Assembly (NCBI GenBank): GCA_946482345.1
Contig: CAMLRJ010000137.1
Span: 1-7,969, forward strand
Source of the DNA: an uncultured Cellvibrio sp.
GTDB lineage: Bacteria; Pseudomonadota; Gammaproteobacteria; Pseudomonadales; Cellvibrionaceae
Length of the DNA: 7,969 nt
Direction: 5' to 3'
Under the pieces are notes generated by a model. That model worked only from the letters and a program-made list of their open reading frames with translations. It made no database searches and had not been told where the DNA came from. The position numbers and the translations under genes were made by a program. Numbering within the stretch: position 1 is the stretch's first letter; every line of letters starts with the position of its first letter. This document shows, in pieces, positions 1 through 7,162 of this stretch.

Positions 1-1
1 A

Positions 2-868
<867 letters not shown>

Positions 869-870
869 TT

Positions 871-913
871 TTATTGTCAGGTCGAAAAATAATTCTTTTC
901 GACCTGACAATAA
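871..913. repeat. Perfect 18-bp inverted repeat between convergent genes
   Basis: The left arm 871-888 (TTATTGTCAGGTCGAAAA) and right arm 896-913 are exact reverse complements, separated by the 7-base loop ATAATTC. The repeat begins 2 bases after the argB stop and ends 1 base before the stop of the minus-strand gene, so it fills nearly the whole gap. Either transcript would end in a long hairpin. Neither strand has a clear run of T after the stem, so it does not fit a classical intrinsic terminator. It may instead stabilise 3' ends, terminate transcription from both sides by another route, or be a small palindromic repeat. The structure is seen directly; its function is inferred. Confidence 0.85.
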
Positions 914-914
914 A

Positions 915-1550
915 CTACAAGGATGGAACCGATGATGTGACTGAAGATGGTTGTGTGATCTCAATAAAACGTTTTCTATCCTGATCAAATTTATCAGACA
1001 CTATCTTGAGTTCATTTTCTCTTTGCTTGATTTGCTGCATCATGTCGTTTTCTTTTTTCTGCAAGCTTTCAATTTTCGACAAAATATCTTTATTCACTTG
1101 CCGCCCACTTCGTTCCAATGAAGCAGCTCGACTGGTTTCCCTTGCAAGCTCCTGTTTGGTGGACTCAAAGTTGGCTCGCAGTATTGCCAAATTTGCTTGT
1201 AAGCTTGCTAAATTACGCTCTTTGGCAGCATCTATATCAGACACCGCGCTATAACTGCGTTTGAGGTCTATATCGGCTTTCAGCCTTTCCTCTTTGGCAA
1301 TTTTTTCTGCTTTTTGCTTCTCGACTTCTTCTTTTGTCAGAGAAGGTGGCACCACCTTGATAACCTTTCCGGTTATCGAAACAATCTCATACCCCTTACC
1401 GGAATATTCCGCAGGAATTTTGTTATCCATCACCAGTACACCATCGCTATTTTTGTAACGATAGATGACCTTACCTGTGTTTTTTGTAGCTGACTGAACA
1501 GCTGCCGAAATAAAACACATCATCAATAGTGTTAAAAAAAATTTTGTCAT
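915..1550 (-). CDS. Secreted DUF4124 protein with long coiled coil
   Basis: This 211-aa protein has no known function. Residues 1-20 form a signal peptide (MTKFF, hydrophobic core, likely cleavage near VQS-A). There is no lipobox around Cys12, so a soluble periplasmic protein is expected. Residues about 28-60 (VIYRYKNSDGVLVMDNKIPAEYSGKGYEIVS) match the DUF4124 pattern, a short beta-rich module with a YR(Y/W)-(N)-DG core. Residues about 73-190 are rich in Lys, Glu, Gln and Arg in a heptad-like pattern and look like a long coiled coil; the tail is Ser/Val/Pro-rich. The start ATG (1548-1550) follows GAGAG with a suitable spacing. It lies 30 bases after pyrE on the same strand, so probable cotranscription. 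Family assignment is by motif recognition. Confidence 0.85.
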   Translation of the reverse strand: MTKFFLTLLMMCFISAAVQSATKNTGKVIYRYKNSDGVLVMDNKIPAEYSGKGYEIVSITGKVIKVVPPSLTKEEVEKQKAEKIAKEERLKADIDLKRSYSAVSDIDAAKERNLASLQANLAILRANFESTKQELARETSRAASLERSGRQVNKDILSKIESLQKKENDMMQQIKQRENELKIVSDKFDQDRKRFIEITQPSSVTSSVPSL

Positions 1551-1580
1551 CGTTCTCTCACGCTGTTTAAAAACGGCGAA

Positions 1581-2225
1581 TTAATCCACCCCGTAGGTTT
1601 TGCGATAAGCCGAAATTTTTTCAACCATCATAGCTTGATCAGGTTGCTGCTTAAGATAATCAATTATGTGATTCAAATTAATGATACTAATCACGGGAAT
1701 ACCGAAAGTTTGTTCCACTTCCTGAATTGCTGATAATTCTCCCTTGCCCTTCTCCATGCGATTTAGACCTATTACTACTGCAGCAGGTTCAGCACCGGCA
1801 TTGCGAATAATATCCATCACTTCACGCACTGCAGTCCCGGCAGTGATCACATCATCCACTATCAACACCCGACCTTTGAGAGGAGCACCCACCATTAACC
1901 CGCCCTCACCATGATCCTTGACCTCCTTTCGGTTATAACAATAAGGGAGATCCTTTTCATATCCATCCGCCAAGGCTATGGCGGTTGATGCAGCAAGGGG
2001 AATACCTTTATATGCAGGGCCAAATAACAAGTCAAATTCTACTTTTGAATCATGAACGGCAGCTGCATAAAAGCGCCCCAACGCAGCCAATGCACTTCCG
2101 GTTTGAAAGCGGCCTGCGTTAAAAAAATAAGGACTGGTACGACCAGACTTCAAAGTAAATTCACCAAAACATAAAGCGCCATGAGAAATGGCCAAGCGGA
2201 TAAAATCGTTTTGATAGTTTTGCAT
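1581..2225 (-). CDS. pyrE: Orotate phosphoribosyltransferase PyrE
   Basis: Transfers the ribose phosphate of PRPP to orotate to give OMP, the fifth step of de novo pyrimidine synthesis in the cytoplasm. At 214 aa it matches the usual length (about 213). [13 protein letters not shown] at 26-38 forms the N-terminal substrate region. The mobile catalytic loop [11 protein letters not shown] is at 99-109, and the PRPP-binding signature [13 protein letters not shown] is at 120-132. The ATG at 2223-2225 is preceded by GAGAAG five bases upstream. It is divergent from crc and appears to lead a two-gene unit with the DUF4124 gene. I saw no attenuator-like hairpin with a T tract in front of it, unlike the enterobacterial pyrE leader. 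Identity is secure. Confidence 0.97.
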   Translation of the reverse strand: MQNYQNDFIRLAISHGALCFGEFTLKSGRTSPYFFNAGRFQTGSALAALGRFYAAAVHDSKVEFDLLFGPAYKGIPLAASTAIALADGYEKDLPYCYNRKEVKDHGEGGLMVGAPLKGRVLIVDDVITAGTAVREVMDIIRNAGAEPAAVVIGLNRMEKGKGELSAIQEVEQTFGIPVISIINLNHIIDYLKQQPDQAMMVEKISAYRKTYGVD

Positions 2226-2429
2226 GCAAACTTCTCATTAATGAACTATAAGAAAGAGTGGACAGATAGAATAACAACAATGAGGTAAGGCGAGTAGGCC
2301 AGACCCATTTTCATCAAACTCTACTAACACAATGAAAAAATGAGTTAATCCGTAACATTCTTGTTAGGATCGGTAACACTTTTTAATCAAGCTCGGGTAT
2401 CATACACAGTCCGTTATCAAGGGGCTAAC
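2226..2429. promoter_or_regulatory. Divergent pyrE/crc intergenic region
   Basis: These 204 bases separate two divergent genes and must carry promoters for both, though no strong sigma-70 pair stands out. On the crc side, TTTAAT (2382-2387) and TATCAT (2398-2403) are possible -10 boxes, each matching TATAAT at five of six positions; their -35 boxes are poor. On the pyrE side a TATAGT-like box lies just upstream of the ribosome site on the minus strand. An operator-like palindrome TAACA-N4-TGTTA occupies 2353-2366, and GTAACA recurs at 2352-2357 and 2373-2378, 21 bases apart. The boxes are candidates only. Confidence 0.45.
2419..2424 (+). promoter_or_regulatory. Ribosome binding site that fixes the crc start
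   Basis: AAGGGG sits five bases before the ATG at 2430. An in-frame TTG at 2361 would add 23 residues with no similarity to Crc. The ATG gives MRVISLSVDGI, which aligns with the N-terminus of Pseudomonas Crc, and yields a protein of 259 aa, the family length. Confidence 0.75.
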
Positions 2430-3209
2430 ATGAGAGTTATTAGTCTTAGCGTCGATGGTATTCACCAGGCCGCAAAACGCGGTCTATTTACGTGGCTCGC
2501 CAGTCAAGACGCCGATTTTATATGCTTACAGGATTTACGTGCACTTGAGCGCGAAATTGATACCAAACCGGAATTCCAACTTGATGGGTATTTCACCTAT
2601 TTTTTTGATTCCGGAACCAAACATTACAATGGTGTTGCCATTTACAGCCGACACCAACCCAAAGCATTAATTTATGGATTGGGTTTTGCGTCGGGCGTAG
2701 ACATGGAAGGGCGTTATCTGCAAGTAGATTTCGAACAATTGAGCATAGGCTCATTGCTTGCACCAAGCGCTTCATCCGAAGCTGAATCACAAGAAGTAAA
2801 AATTAAATTCTTCGATGATTTCCAGGCACATCTCGACAAAATAACCCGCAAACGTCGCGAATATATTTTCTGTGGTAATTGGCAAATGGCGCACACAGCA
2901 AAAGATGTTGCCAATAGTATTGCCAATCAACACAACTCTGGATTTTTACCTCACGAGCGTCAATGGTTAAGTCAACTTTTCAATCAAATTGGTTACATCG
3001 ACGCGTTTCGAAAAGTGAATCGTGACAATGATGAATACAGTTGGTGGCCCAGCGGAACTGTTGGACAAGGAGATGGATGGCGTACAGATTTCCAGGTTGT
3101 GTCAAACAGCTTGGGCAACAAAGTGGAATACGCAATTATCTACAAAAAACAACCTTTCTCCAGTCATCTTCCTGTGATTATTGATTACGATATAGAAATG
3201 GGTCAGTAA
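2430..3209 (+). CDS. crc: Catabolite repression control protein Crc
   Basis: Crc is a catalytically inactive member of the exonuclease III/EEP fold that, in Pseudomonas, acts with Hfq on A-rich mRNA sites to repress translation of catabolic genes. The 259-aa product starts MRVISLSVDGI and shares with Crc the blocks GLxxWLxxQxADxICLQDxRA (18-38), FQLDGYF (49-55), GVAIYSRxQPKAxIxGLGF (68-86), GRYLQxDF (94-101), KRREYIFCG (141-149) and YSWWP. Nuclease residues are altered: NG is DG at 9-10, the LQE glutamate is Asp35, GDxN is GNWQ at 149-152, and SDH near the end is SSH at 244-246. Those losses argue for the regulator rather than a true exonuclease, although such genes are often labelled exodeoxyribonuclease III. 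Residues 111-126 are a charged, Ser-rich variable loop. It is divergent from pyrE, and its stop overlaps the next gene's stop by 7 bases. Confidence 0.9.
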   Translation: MRVISLSVDGIHQAAKRGLFTWLASQDADFICLQDLRALEREIDTKPEFQLDGYFTYFFDSGTKHYNGVAIYSRHQPKALIYGLGFASGVDMEGRYLQVDFEQLSIGSLLAPSASSEAESQEVKIKFFDDFQAHLDKITRKRREYIFCGNWQMAHTAKDVANSIANQHNSGFLPHERQWLSQLFNQIGYIDAFRKVNRDNDEYSWWPSGTVGQGDGWRTDFQVVSNSLGNKVEYAIIYKKQPFSSHLPVIIDYDIEMGQ

Positions 3210-4069
3210 TCGATCTCATCGCTGACTGCCGGAGTCAGCGATCTCCAACCACCCCAATTACCCACCAATTTTAATTCCAACGGCGACAAACTCTGATAAA
3301 TAATCGCCTGATTCATTTCAATTAATTCTTGATATTTATTGAGCGCTAAACCCAGTTGATGATTGTACTCGGGTGTATTAATAATCGAAAACTGTGCCTG
3401 CTTGAAATGAAATAACATGGATTCAAATAACTGTTGAATTGGTTCTGCACTCGAATCCAAAGGCATATAAGGTATAGATTTGGTGTGCGGAACAGTTGCC
3501 AAATGAAATAACACATCATTTAAATTTTTATAAATAAAAAGCGCTTGTTCAACTCGTCGCCATGAAAAAAACCAATCCTGACTGTATGGATGCTGTTGCA
3601 AATAATTCATCGAATTATTTATTTCGGAGAAGTTATTGCGCGATGACAAGTCATGATGATCATGAGATCCCTCAATACCAAAACCACCAACATTATTTTT
3701 TTCTGTCATCGCTAAATTATTAACAACACTGAGCTGGGTATCAAACATACTGAATTTATGCTGATCCATTAACAACAATTGCTGATATAACTGCCTGTAA
3801 CTTTCACACTCACTCCCTGACAAGGGCTGACGTTGTTCTACCTTCTCAAATAAACTTTTGTGCTTTTCGCGCAACTGACCTTTATCAATATGAAAATGAG
3901 GCGCCTGGATCGATGCCAATCTATGTAATCCGGAAATATGCCAGGAAAGATATTGCGATGGGAGAGGTGTTGGTACCGATAACAAAGATAAACAACAAAT
4001 GAGCACCAACAACAACCAAAAAACCAGATAGGTAAAATATCGCGCCAACGCGCCTATGAATGTACGCAT
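3203..4069 (-). CDS. Unrecognised membrane-anchored protein
   Basis: I do not recognise this 288-aa protein. Residues 1-11 are short and basic (Arg2, Arg10). Residues about 12-32 form one strongly hydrophobic segment (FTYLVFWLLLVLICCLSLLSV) that looks like an uncleaved signal anchor; the paired Cys25-Cys26 do not sit in a lipobox. The remaining roughly 255 residues would lie in the periplasm. They are polar, rich in Gln, Asn, Ser and His and appear mostly helical, with a low-complexity stretch including SHDHHDLS around 135-142. No catalytic motif is visible. The ATG at 4067-4069 is preceded by CAGGTAAG. It lies 103 bases after hemW on the same strand and is tail-to-tail with crc, stops overlapping. 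The good ribosome site and unbroken frame support a real gene; function unknown. Confidence 0.75.
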   Translation of the reverse strand: MRTFIGALARYFTYLVFWLLLVLICCLSLLSVPTPLPSQYLSWHISGLHRLASIQAPHFHIDKGQLREKHKSLFEKVEQRQPLSGSECESYRQLYQQLLLMDQHKFSMFDTQLSVVNNLAMTEKNNVGGFGIEGSHDHHDLSSRNNFSEINNSMNYLQQHPYSQDWFFSWRRVEQALFIYKNLNDVLFHLATVPHTKSIPYMPLDSSAEPIQQLFESMLFHFKQAQFSIINTPEYNHQLGLALNKYQELIEMNQAIIYQSLSPLELKLVGNWGGWRSLTPAVSDEIDY

Positions 4070-4172
4070 AAACTTACCTGTTAATCGTAATTGTTAACCT
4101 GCTTGCTTGCCTTAATAGCAGAGAGAAGATACGGCAAAATGCCTGCAGGAAACAAGAGCTGAGTATAAATAA

Positions 4173-5354
4173 TTAATGTTCGATAAAATCCTGTAATACC
4201 TTGTTCAGATAACGATACCCAAGTGGTGTGGCACGGATAGATTTGTCCGCTATCTCAACAAATTTTTTTTCTGTCAGATGCTGCCAAATATTTTCTATTC
4301 TGGAAAAGTCCACCCCCGTCCTTTGGGAAAACAAATCCTGTGGGACCCCCTGTATCAAACGCAAAGCATTCATCATAAATTCCAACGGAAGAGATGCTTC
4401 GTCTAATAAATCACTTCCTCCGCCAAATACATTTTGATGTCCGATTAAATTGGTGGAAATTTTTGATGATGAGGCAGATTCAAGATAATGTTTTGGCAAT
4501 CGGGTTTTCCACAATCGAAAAATTTTATCCGGTTGCGTTATCTTGCCATGTGCCCCTGCACCTATACCCAAATAATCACCAAACTGCCAATAATTTAAAT
4601 TGTGTTGTGCCTGTTTTTGATCACGGGCATAAGCTGAAATTTCATATTGCCGATAATGTGCTGCCGCCAAAACATCCAGGCCTGCATCTTGTATGTCTAC
4701 CAAAATTTCTTCATCCGGCAGTATCGGCGGCTTTGAATAAAACGCGGTATTTTGTTCAATCGTTAACTGATACCAGGAAATATGCTCTGGCGATAAAGCA
4801 ATTGCTTGCTGCAAATCAGCAACGGCCGCATCCTGATTTTGTTCCGGCAACCCGTGCATTAAATCCAGATTGATATTATCGAACCCCGCTTTACGCGCAA
4901 CTTCCACTGCACGCAAAGCTTCATTGCTATTATGAACTCGTCCAAGCAATTGTAATTGGCGATTTTGAAAACTTTGAATGCCGATGGATAATCGATTCAC
5001 TCCTGCCAGTCGAAAACCCGAAAATTTTTCCTGTTCAAATGTGCCCGGGTTAGCCTCCAAGGTTATCTCTATATTATTTTCAAAACCAATAATCTCTTCT
5101 GCATCCTGTAAAATTTTCGCAATAGCGGCTGCAGAAAAAATACTGGGAGTTCCCCCGCCAAAAAAAATACTGCTGAGTTTACGTCCTTGAGCCAAAATCT
5201 GATCCTGCTGTAAATCATGCCGTAATGCATCAACATATTCAGACTCAGGAATATTATGATCGGATTGATGCGAATTAAAATCGCAATAAGGGCATTTACG
5301 AATACACCAGGGAATATGAACATAAAGTGCAAGCGGTGGCAGTATCAACGACAT
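4173..5354 (-). CDS. hemW: Radical SAM haem chaperone HemW
   Basis: HemW binds haem and passes it to membrane haem proteins; it was long annotated as a coproporphyrinogen III oxidase-like protein. The 393-aa product begins with YVHIPWCIRKCPYCDFNSH, placing the iron-sulfur cluster cysteines at 17, 21 and 24 (CX3CX2C). The following residues are Asp-Phe rather than the extra cysteine of true HemN (CxxxCxxCxC), which separates the two families. FFGGGTPS (64-71), LEANPGT (99-105), GVNRLSIGIQSF (118-129) and LDLMHGLPEQ (162-171) are standard radical-SAM core motifs of this group, and LPLEFMMNALRL marks the C-terminal domain. It is longer than the E. coli protein (about 378 aa), partly through a Ser/Gly-rich insert just before LPLEF. 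Its ATG shares one base with the rdgB stop (TAATG), implying coupled translation. Confidence 0.95.
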   Translation of the reverse strand: MSLILPPLALYVHIPWCIRKCPYCDFNSHQSDHNIPESEYVDALRHDLQQDQILAQGRKLSSIFFGGGTPSIFSAAAIAKILQDAEEIIGFENNIEITLEANPGTFEQEKFSGFRLAGVNRLSIGIQSFQNRQLQLLGRVHNSNEALRAVEVARKAGFDNINLDLMHGLPEQNQDAAVADLQQAIALSPEHISWYQLTIEQNTAFYSKPPILPDEEILVDIQDAGLDVLAAAHYRQYEISAYARDQKQAQHNLNYWQFGDYLGIGAGAHGKITQPDKIFRLWKTRLPKHYLESASSSKISTNLIGHQNVFGGGSDLLDEASLPLEFMMNALRLIQGVPQDLFSQRTGVDFSRIENIWQHLTEKKFVEIADKSIRATPLGYRYLNKVLQDFIEH

Positions 5355-5959
5355 TAGAAATTTACCATCGCCGACATTTTTTGCAGTAACTCCTTCATCG
5401 CTTTACCGCGATGACTGATTCGATTTTTTTCTTCTTTACTTAATTCCGCTGATGCGCATTGATGAGACGGAACATAAAACAGCGGGTCATAACCAAAACC
5501 GCCAACACCACGCGGTTCACGCAAAATCAAACCTTCCCAGACACCATGACAAATCACAGGCGTTGGATCTTCCGCATGGCGCATATACACCAATACCGCG
5601 TGATACCTCGCCGTGCGCTTTTCTTCAGGCACGTTGATTAATTCTTGTAACAGTAACGCATTATTTTTTTCATCATTTGCATCAACACCCGCATAACGGG
5701 CCGAATAAATTCCCGGGCGGCCATTCAGTGCATCCACTTCAATACCGGAATCATCGGCAATCGCCGGTAAATTCGTTTTGATGCAGGCATAACGCGCTTT
5801 GATCAGCGCATTTTCAACAAACGTTAATCCGGTTTCTTCTGCTGATTCAGAAAAAAAATCAGACTGCGGATAAATTTCAAAACCACACCCGCCGAGTAGC
5901 TGTTGAAACTCTCGCAGCTTTCCAGCGTTGCCACTGGCGAGGATTATTTTTTGAGTCAT
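5354..5959 (-). CDS. rdgB: dITP/XTP pyrophosphatase (HAM1/RdgB)
   Basis: Hydrolyses ITP, dITP and XTP to the monophosphates and so keeps deaminated purines out of DNA and RNA. The 201-aa protein fits the family (E. coli 197). [13 protein letters not shown] at 6-18 is the triphosphate-binding N-terminus. [17 protein letters not shown] follows, then ADDSG at 68-72 with the likely catalytic Asp69, [12 protein letters not shown] (80-91), GGFGYDPLF (153-161) and ISHRGKAM (180-187), the base-recognition motif. The ATG at 5957-5959 has only a weak A-rich upstream sequence and no good Shine-Dalgarno. It overlaps hemW by one base. The leader between it and the DUF4426 gene holds the nested inverted repeat, so it may be transcribed partly independently of metXW. 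Identity is secure. Confidence 0.97.
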   Translation of the reverse strand: MTQKIILASGNAGKLREFQQLLGGCGFEIYPQSDFFSESAEETGLTFVENALIKARYACIKTNLPAIADDSGIEVDALNGRPGIYSARYAGVDANDEKNNALLLQELINVPEEKRTARYHAVLVYMRHAEDPTPVICHGVWEGLILREPRGVGGFGYDPLFYVPSHQCASAELSKEEKNRISHRGKAMKELLQKMSAMVNF

Positions 5960-5990
5960 TTGATTTTCTTTTGGGGTTTTGTTTGTAGTT

Positions 5991-6110
5991 AAACCTTACC
6001 CCACCCTAACCCTCCCCTTGGCAGGGGAGGGAACAAATTGCACTCCGTATTAAGCAGGGAGTAAAGGTCCCTCCCCCTGCCAAGGGGGAGGTTAGGAGGG
6101 GGTAAGGCTT
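5991..6110. repeat. Nested GC-rich inverted-repeat element (MITE/BIME-like)
   Basis: Left arm 5991-6032 and right arm 6068-6110 are near-perfect reverse complements over about 42 bases, differing at a few positions and by one base in length. They flank a 35-base centre that has its own weak pairing (ACTCC 6042-6046 with GGAGT 6058-6062). Each arm also folds on itself: 6010-6018 with 6023-6031 around TGGC, and 6070-6078 with 6083-6091 around GCCA, each a 9-bp stem rich in C on one side and G on the other. The element ends 2 bases from the DUF4426 stop and lies in the rdgB leader. No open frame or transposase is present. Similar CCCTCCCC/GGGGAGGG repeats occur between genes in several proteobacteria; identity as a non-autonomous mobile repeat is inferred. 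Confidence 0.85.
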
Positions 6111-6112
6111 TC

Positions 6113-6571
6113 TCAATCCTTATAAAGCGTCCGATTAAACTGCACCAAAATCGGCGAAGAACTTTCATTGGCTTTTACTTTAATATCAAAATACAACAAT
6201 TCTTCATTGTTAAACACAAAAGGCGCCAGGTAATAAGTGACATCTGCCTCTTTCACTTCAATAAATTTTAAATCCTGTTTTTGTTGCATTAAATTGCGAG
6301 TGCTGCCCGACACTATCGCGGACAATCCCAAACTGGTTTTTCCATTTTCAGTTTTGACCAGACTGATATTGACCAAGGCGCGATCTTTACCGCGCACCAA
6401 CTTAAATTGTTCAGCAACTGATGCAGGAATATCTGAAGAATTAAACACATTGAAATGAACTGTGTAATCGCCCGCTTTTTGTGAAGTGATAATTTCTTTG
6501 GTTTGATCAATTTGTGCAACGGTAACACTTGACATGATGCACAACAAAAATCCAAGCCATAACGTTTTCAT
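6113..6571 (-). CDS. Secreted DUF4426 protein of the metXW locus
   Basis: This 152-aa protein has no established function. Residues 1-19 are a typical signal peptide (MKTLWLGFLLCIMSS, cleavage after VTVA before Gln20); Cys11 is not in a lipobox. The mature part is beta-rich and matches the DUF4426 family as I know it, with the blocks GDYTVHFNVFNSSDIPASVAEQFKLVRGKDRALVNISL and a C-terminal FDIKVKA...VQFNRTLYKD. It is thus probably a small periplasmic beta-sandwich protein. The start ATG shares one base with the metW stop (TGATG), so translation is coupled. Its place directly after metXW matches related pseudomonad genomes and suggests cotranscription, though a link to methionine metabolism is only by neighbourhood. 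The nested repeat begins 2 bases beyond its stop. Confidence 0.88.
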   Translation of the reverse strand: MKTLWLGFLLCIMSSVTVAQIDQTKEIITSQKAGDYTVHFNVFNSSDIPASVAEQFKLVRGKDRALVNISLVKTENGKTSLGLSAIVSGSTRNLMQQKQDLKFIEVKEADVTYYLAPFVFNNEELLYFDIKVKANESSSPILVQFNRTLYKD

Positions 6572-7161
6572 CAGGATTTACTCAAATGATAGATAGCAGT
6601 TTCGCCAAATAAATTCGGCATTATGTCTTTGAAAAAACCTTGCGAAGATTCATTAACCACTTGTCGATGAATAACTTTAATTTGTCGTTCATGACACAGC
6701 ACTTCGAAATCCTTAAAAGTACAAAAGTGAATATTAGGTGTGTCGTACCATTCGTAAGGCAACAAATCAGACACAGGCATACGACCACGGGTAAATAAAT
6801 GAAAACGCGCCTTCCAATGCCCGAAATTGGGGAATGTCACAATACATTCCTTGCCTACTCGCAGCATTTCGTCCAATACCAAATGCGGGAAATGCAATGT
6901 TTGCAAAGCCTGGGTCATTAACACAGTATCAAAACTTTTATCAGCAAAATTACCAAGACCACGATCCAGGTTTTGCTCGATCACATTTAAACCCTTATCG
7001 ATACAAATATTGATTTGCTCGGGATCAATTTCCAGACCATAAGCTTGCACTTGTTTGGTATCGATTAAATATTTCAGCAAAGTGCCATCGCCACAACCCA
7101 AATCGAGAATACGACTTTGTTGTGGAATCCAATGTTGAATTTCATTTAAGTCTATTCGCAT
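6571..7161 (-). CDS. metW: Methionine biosynthesis protein MetW
   Basis: MetW is a class I SAM-dependent methyltransferase-fold protein found next to metX and needed with it for homoserine acylation in several proteobacteria. The 196-aa product has motif I ILDLGCGDGTLL at 18-29, the acidic motif II residue Glu44 in GLEIDP, and the conserved blocks FDTVLMTQALQTLH, FPNFGHWKARFHLFTRGRMPVSD-LPYEWYDTPNIHFCTFKDFE. I chose the ATG at 7159-7161 because MRIDLNEIQHWIP matches the normal MetW N-terminus and it follows the metX stop by one base. A GTG at 7168-7170 would add three residues (MYK) and overlap metX by 8 bases. It shares one base with the DUF4426 start. Identity is strong; the biochemical role of MetW is known only in part. 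Confidence 0.95.
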   Translation of the reverse strand: MRIDLNEIQHWIPQQSRILDLGCGDGTLLKYLIDTKQVQAYGLEIDPEQINICIDKGLNVIEQNLDRGLGNFADKSFDTVLMTQALQTLHFPHLVLDEMLRVGKECIVTFPNFGHWKARFHLFTRGRMPVSDLLPYEWYDTPNIHFCTFKDFEVLCHERQIKVIHRQVVNESSQGFFKDIMPNLFGETAIYHLSKS

Positions 7162-7162
7162 C

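Noticed and set aside
1561..1578. Near-palindrome CGCTGTTT-AA-AAACGGCG between pyrE and the DUF4124 gene
   Set aside because: The loop is too short, the minus-strand RNA has a C-A mismatch and no T tract follows; more likely chance than a terminator.
2361..2429. Upstream TTG start for crc adding 23 residues
   Set aside because: The extra residues have no Crc similarity; the ATG at 2430 has AAGGGG in front and gives the family length of 259 aa.
4070..4172. Possible terminator or promoter in the 103-base gap after hemW
   Set aside because: Only a 4-bp GGCA/TGCC hairpin (4133-4143) and weak box matches are visible; nothing strong enough to call.
4394..4873. Long plus-strand open frame (159 codons) inside hemW
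   Set aside because: It lies wholly antisense to hemW, has no family motif or ribosome site I can support, and is explained as a shadow of the real gene.
5991..6110. CRISPR-like or terminator reading of the GC-rich repeat
   Set aside because: There are only two copies, in inverted rather than direct order, with no spacer series; no T tract follows either hairpin on the transcribed strand.
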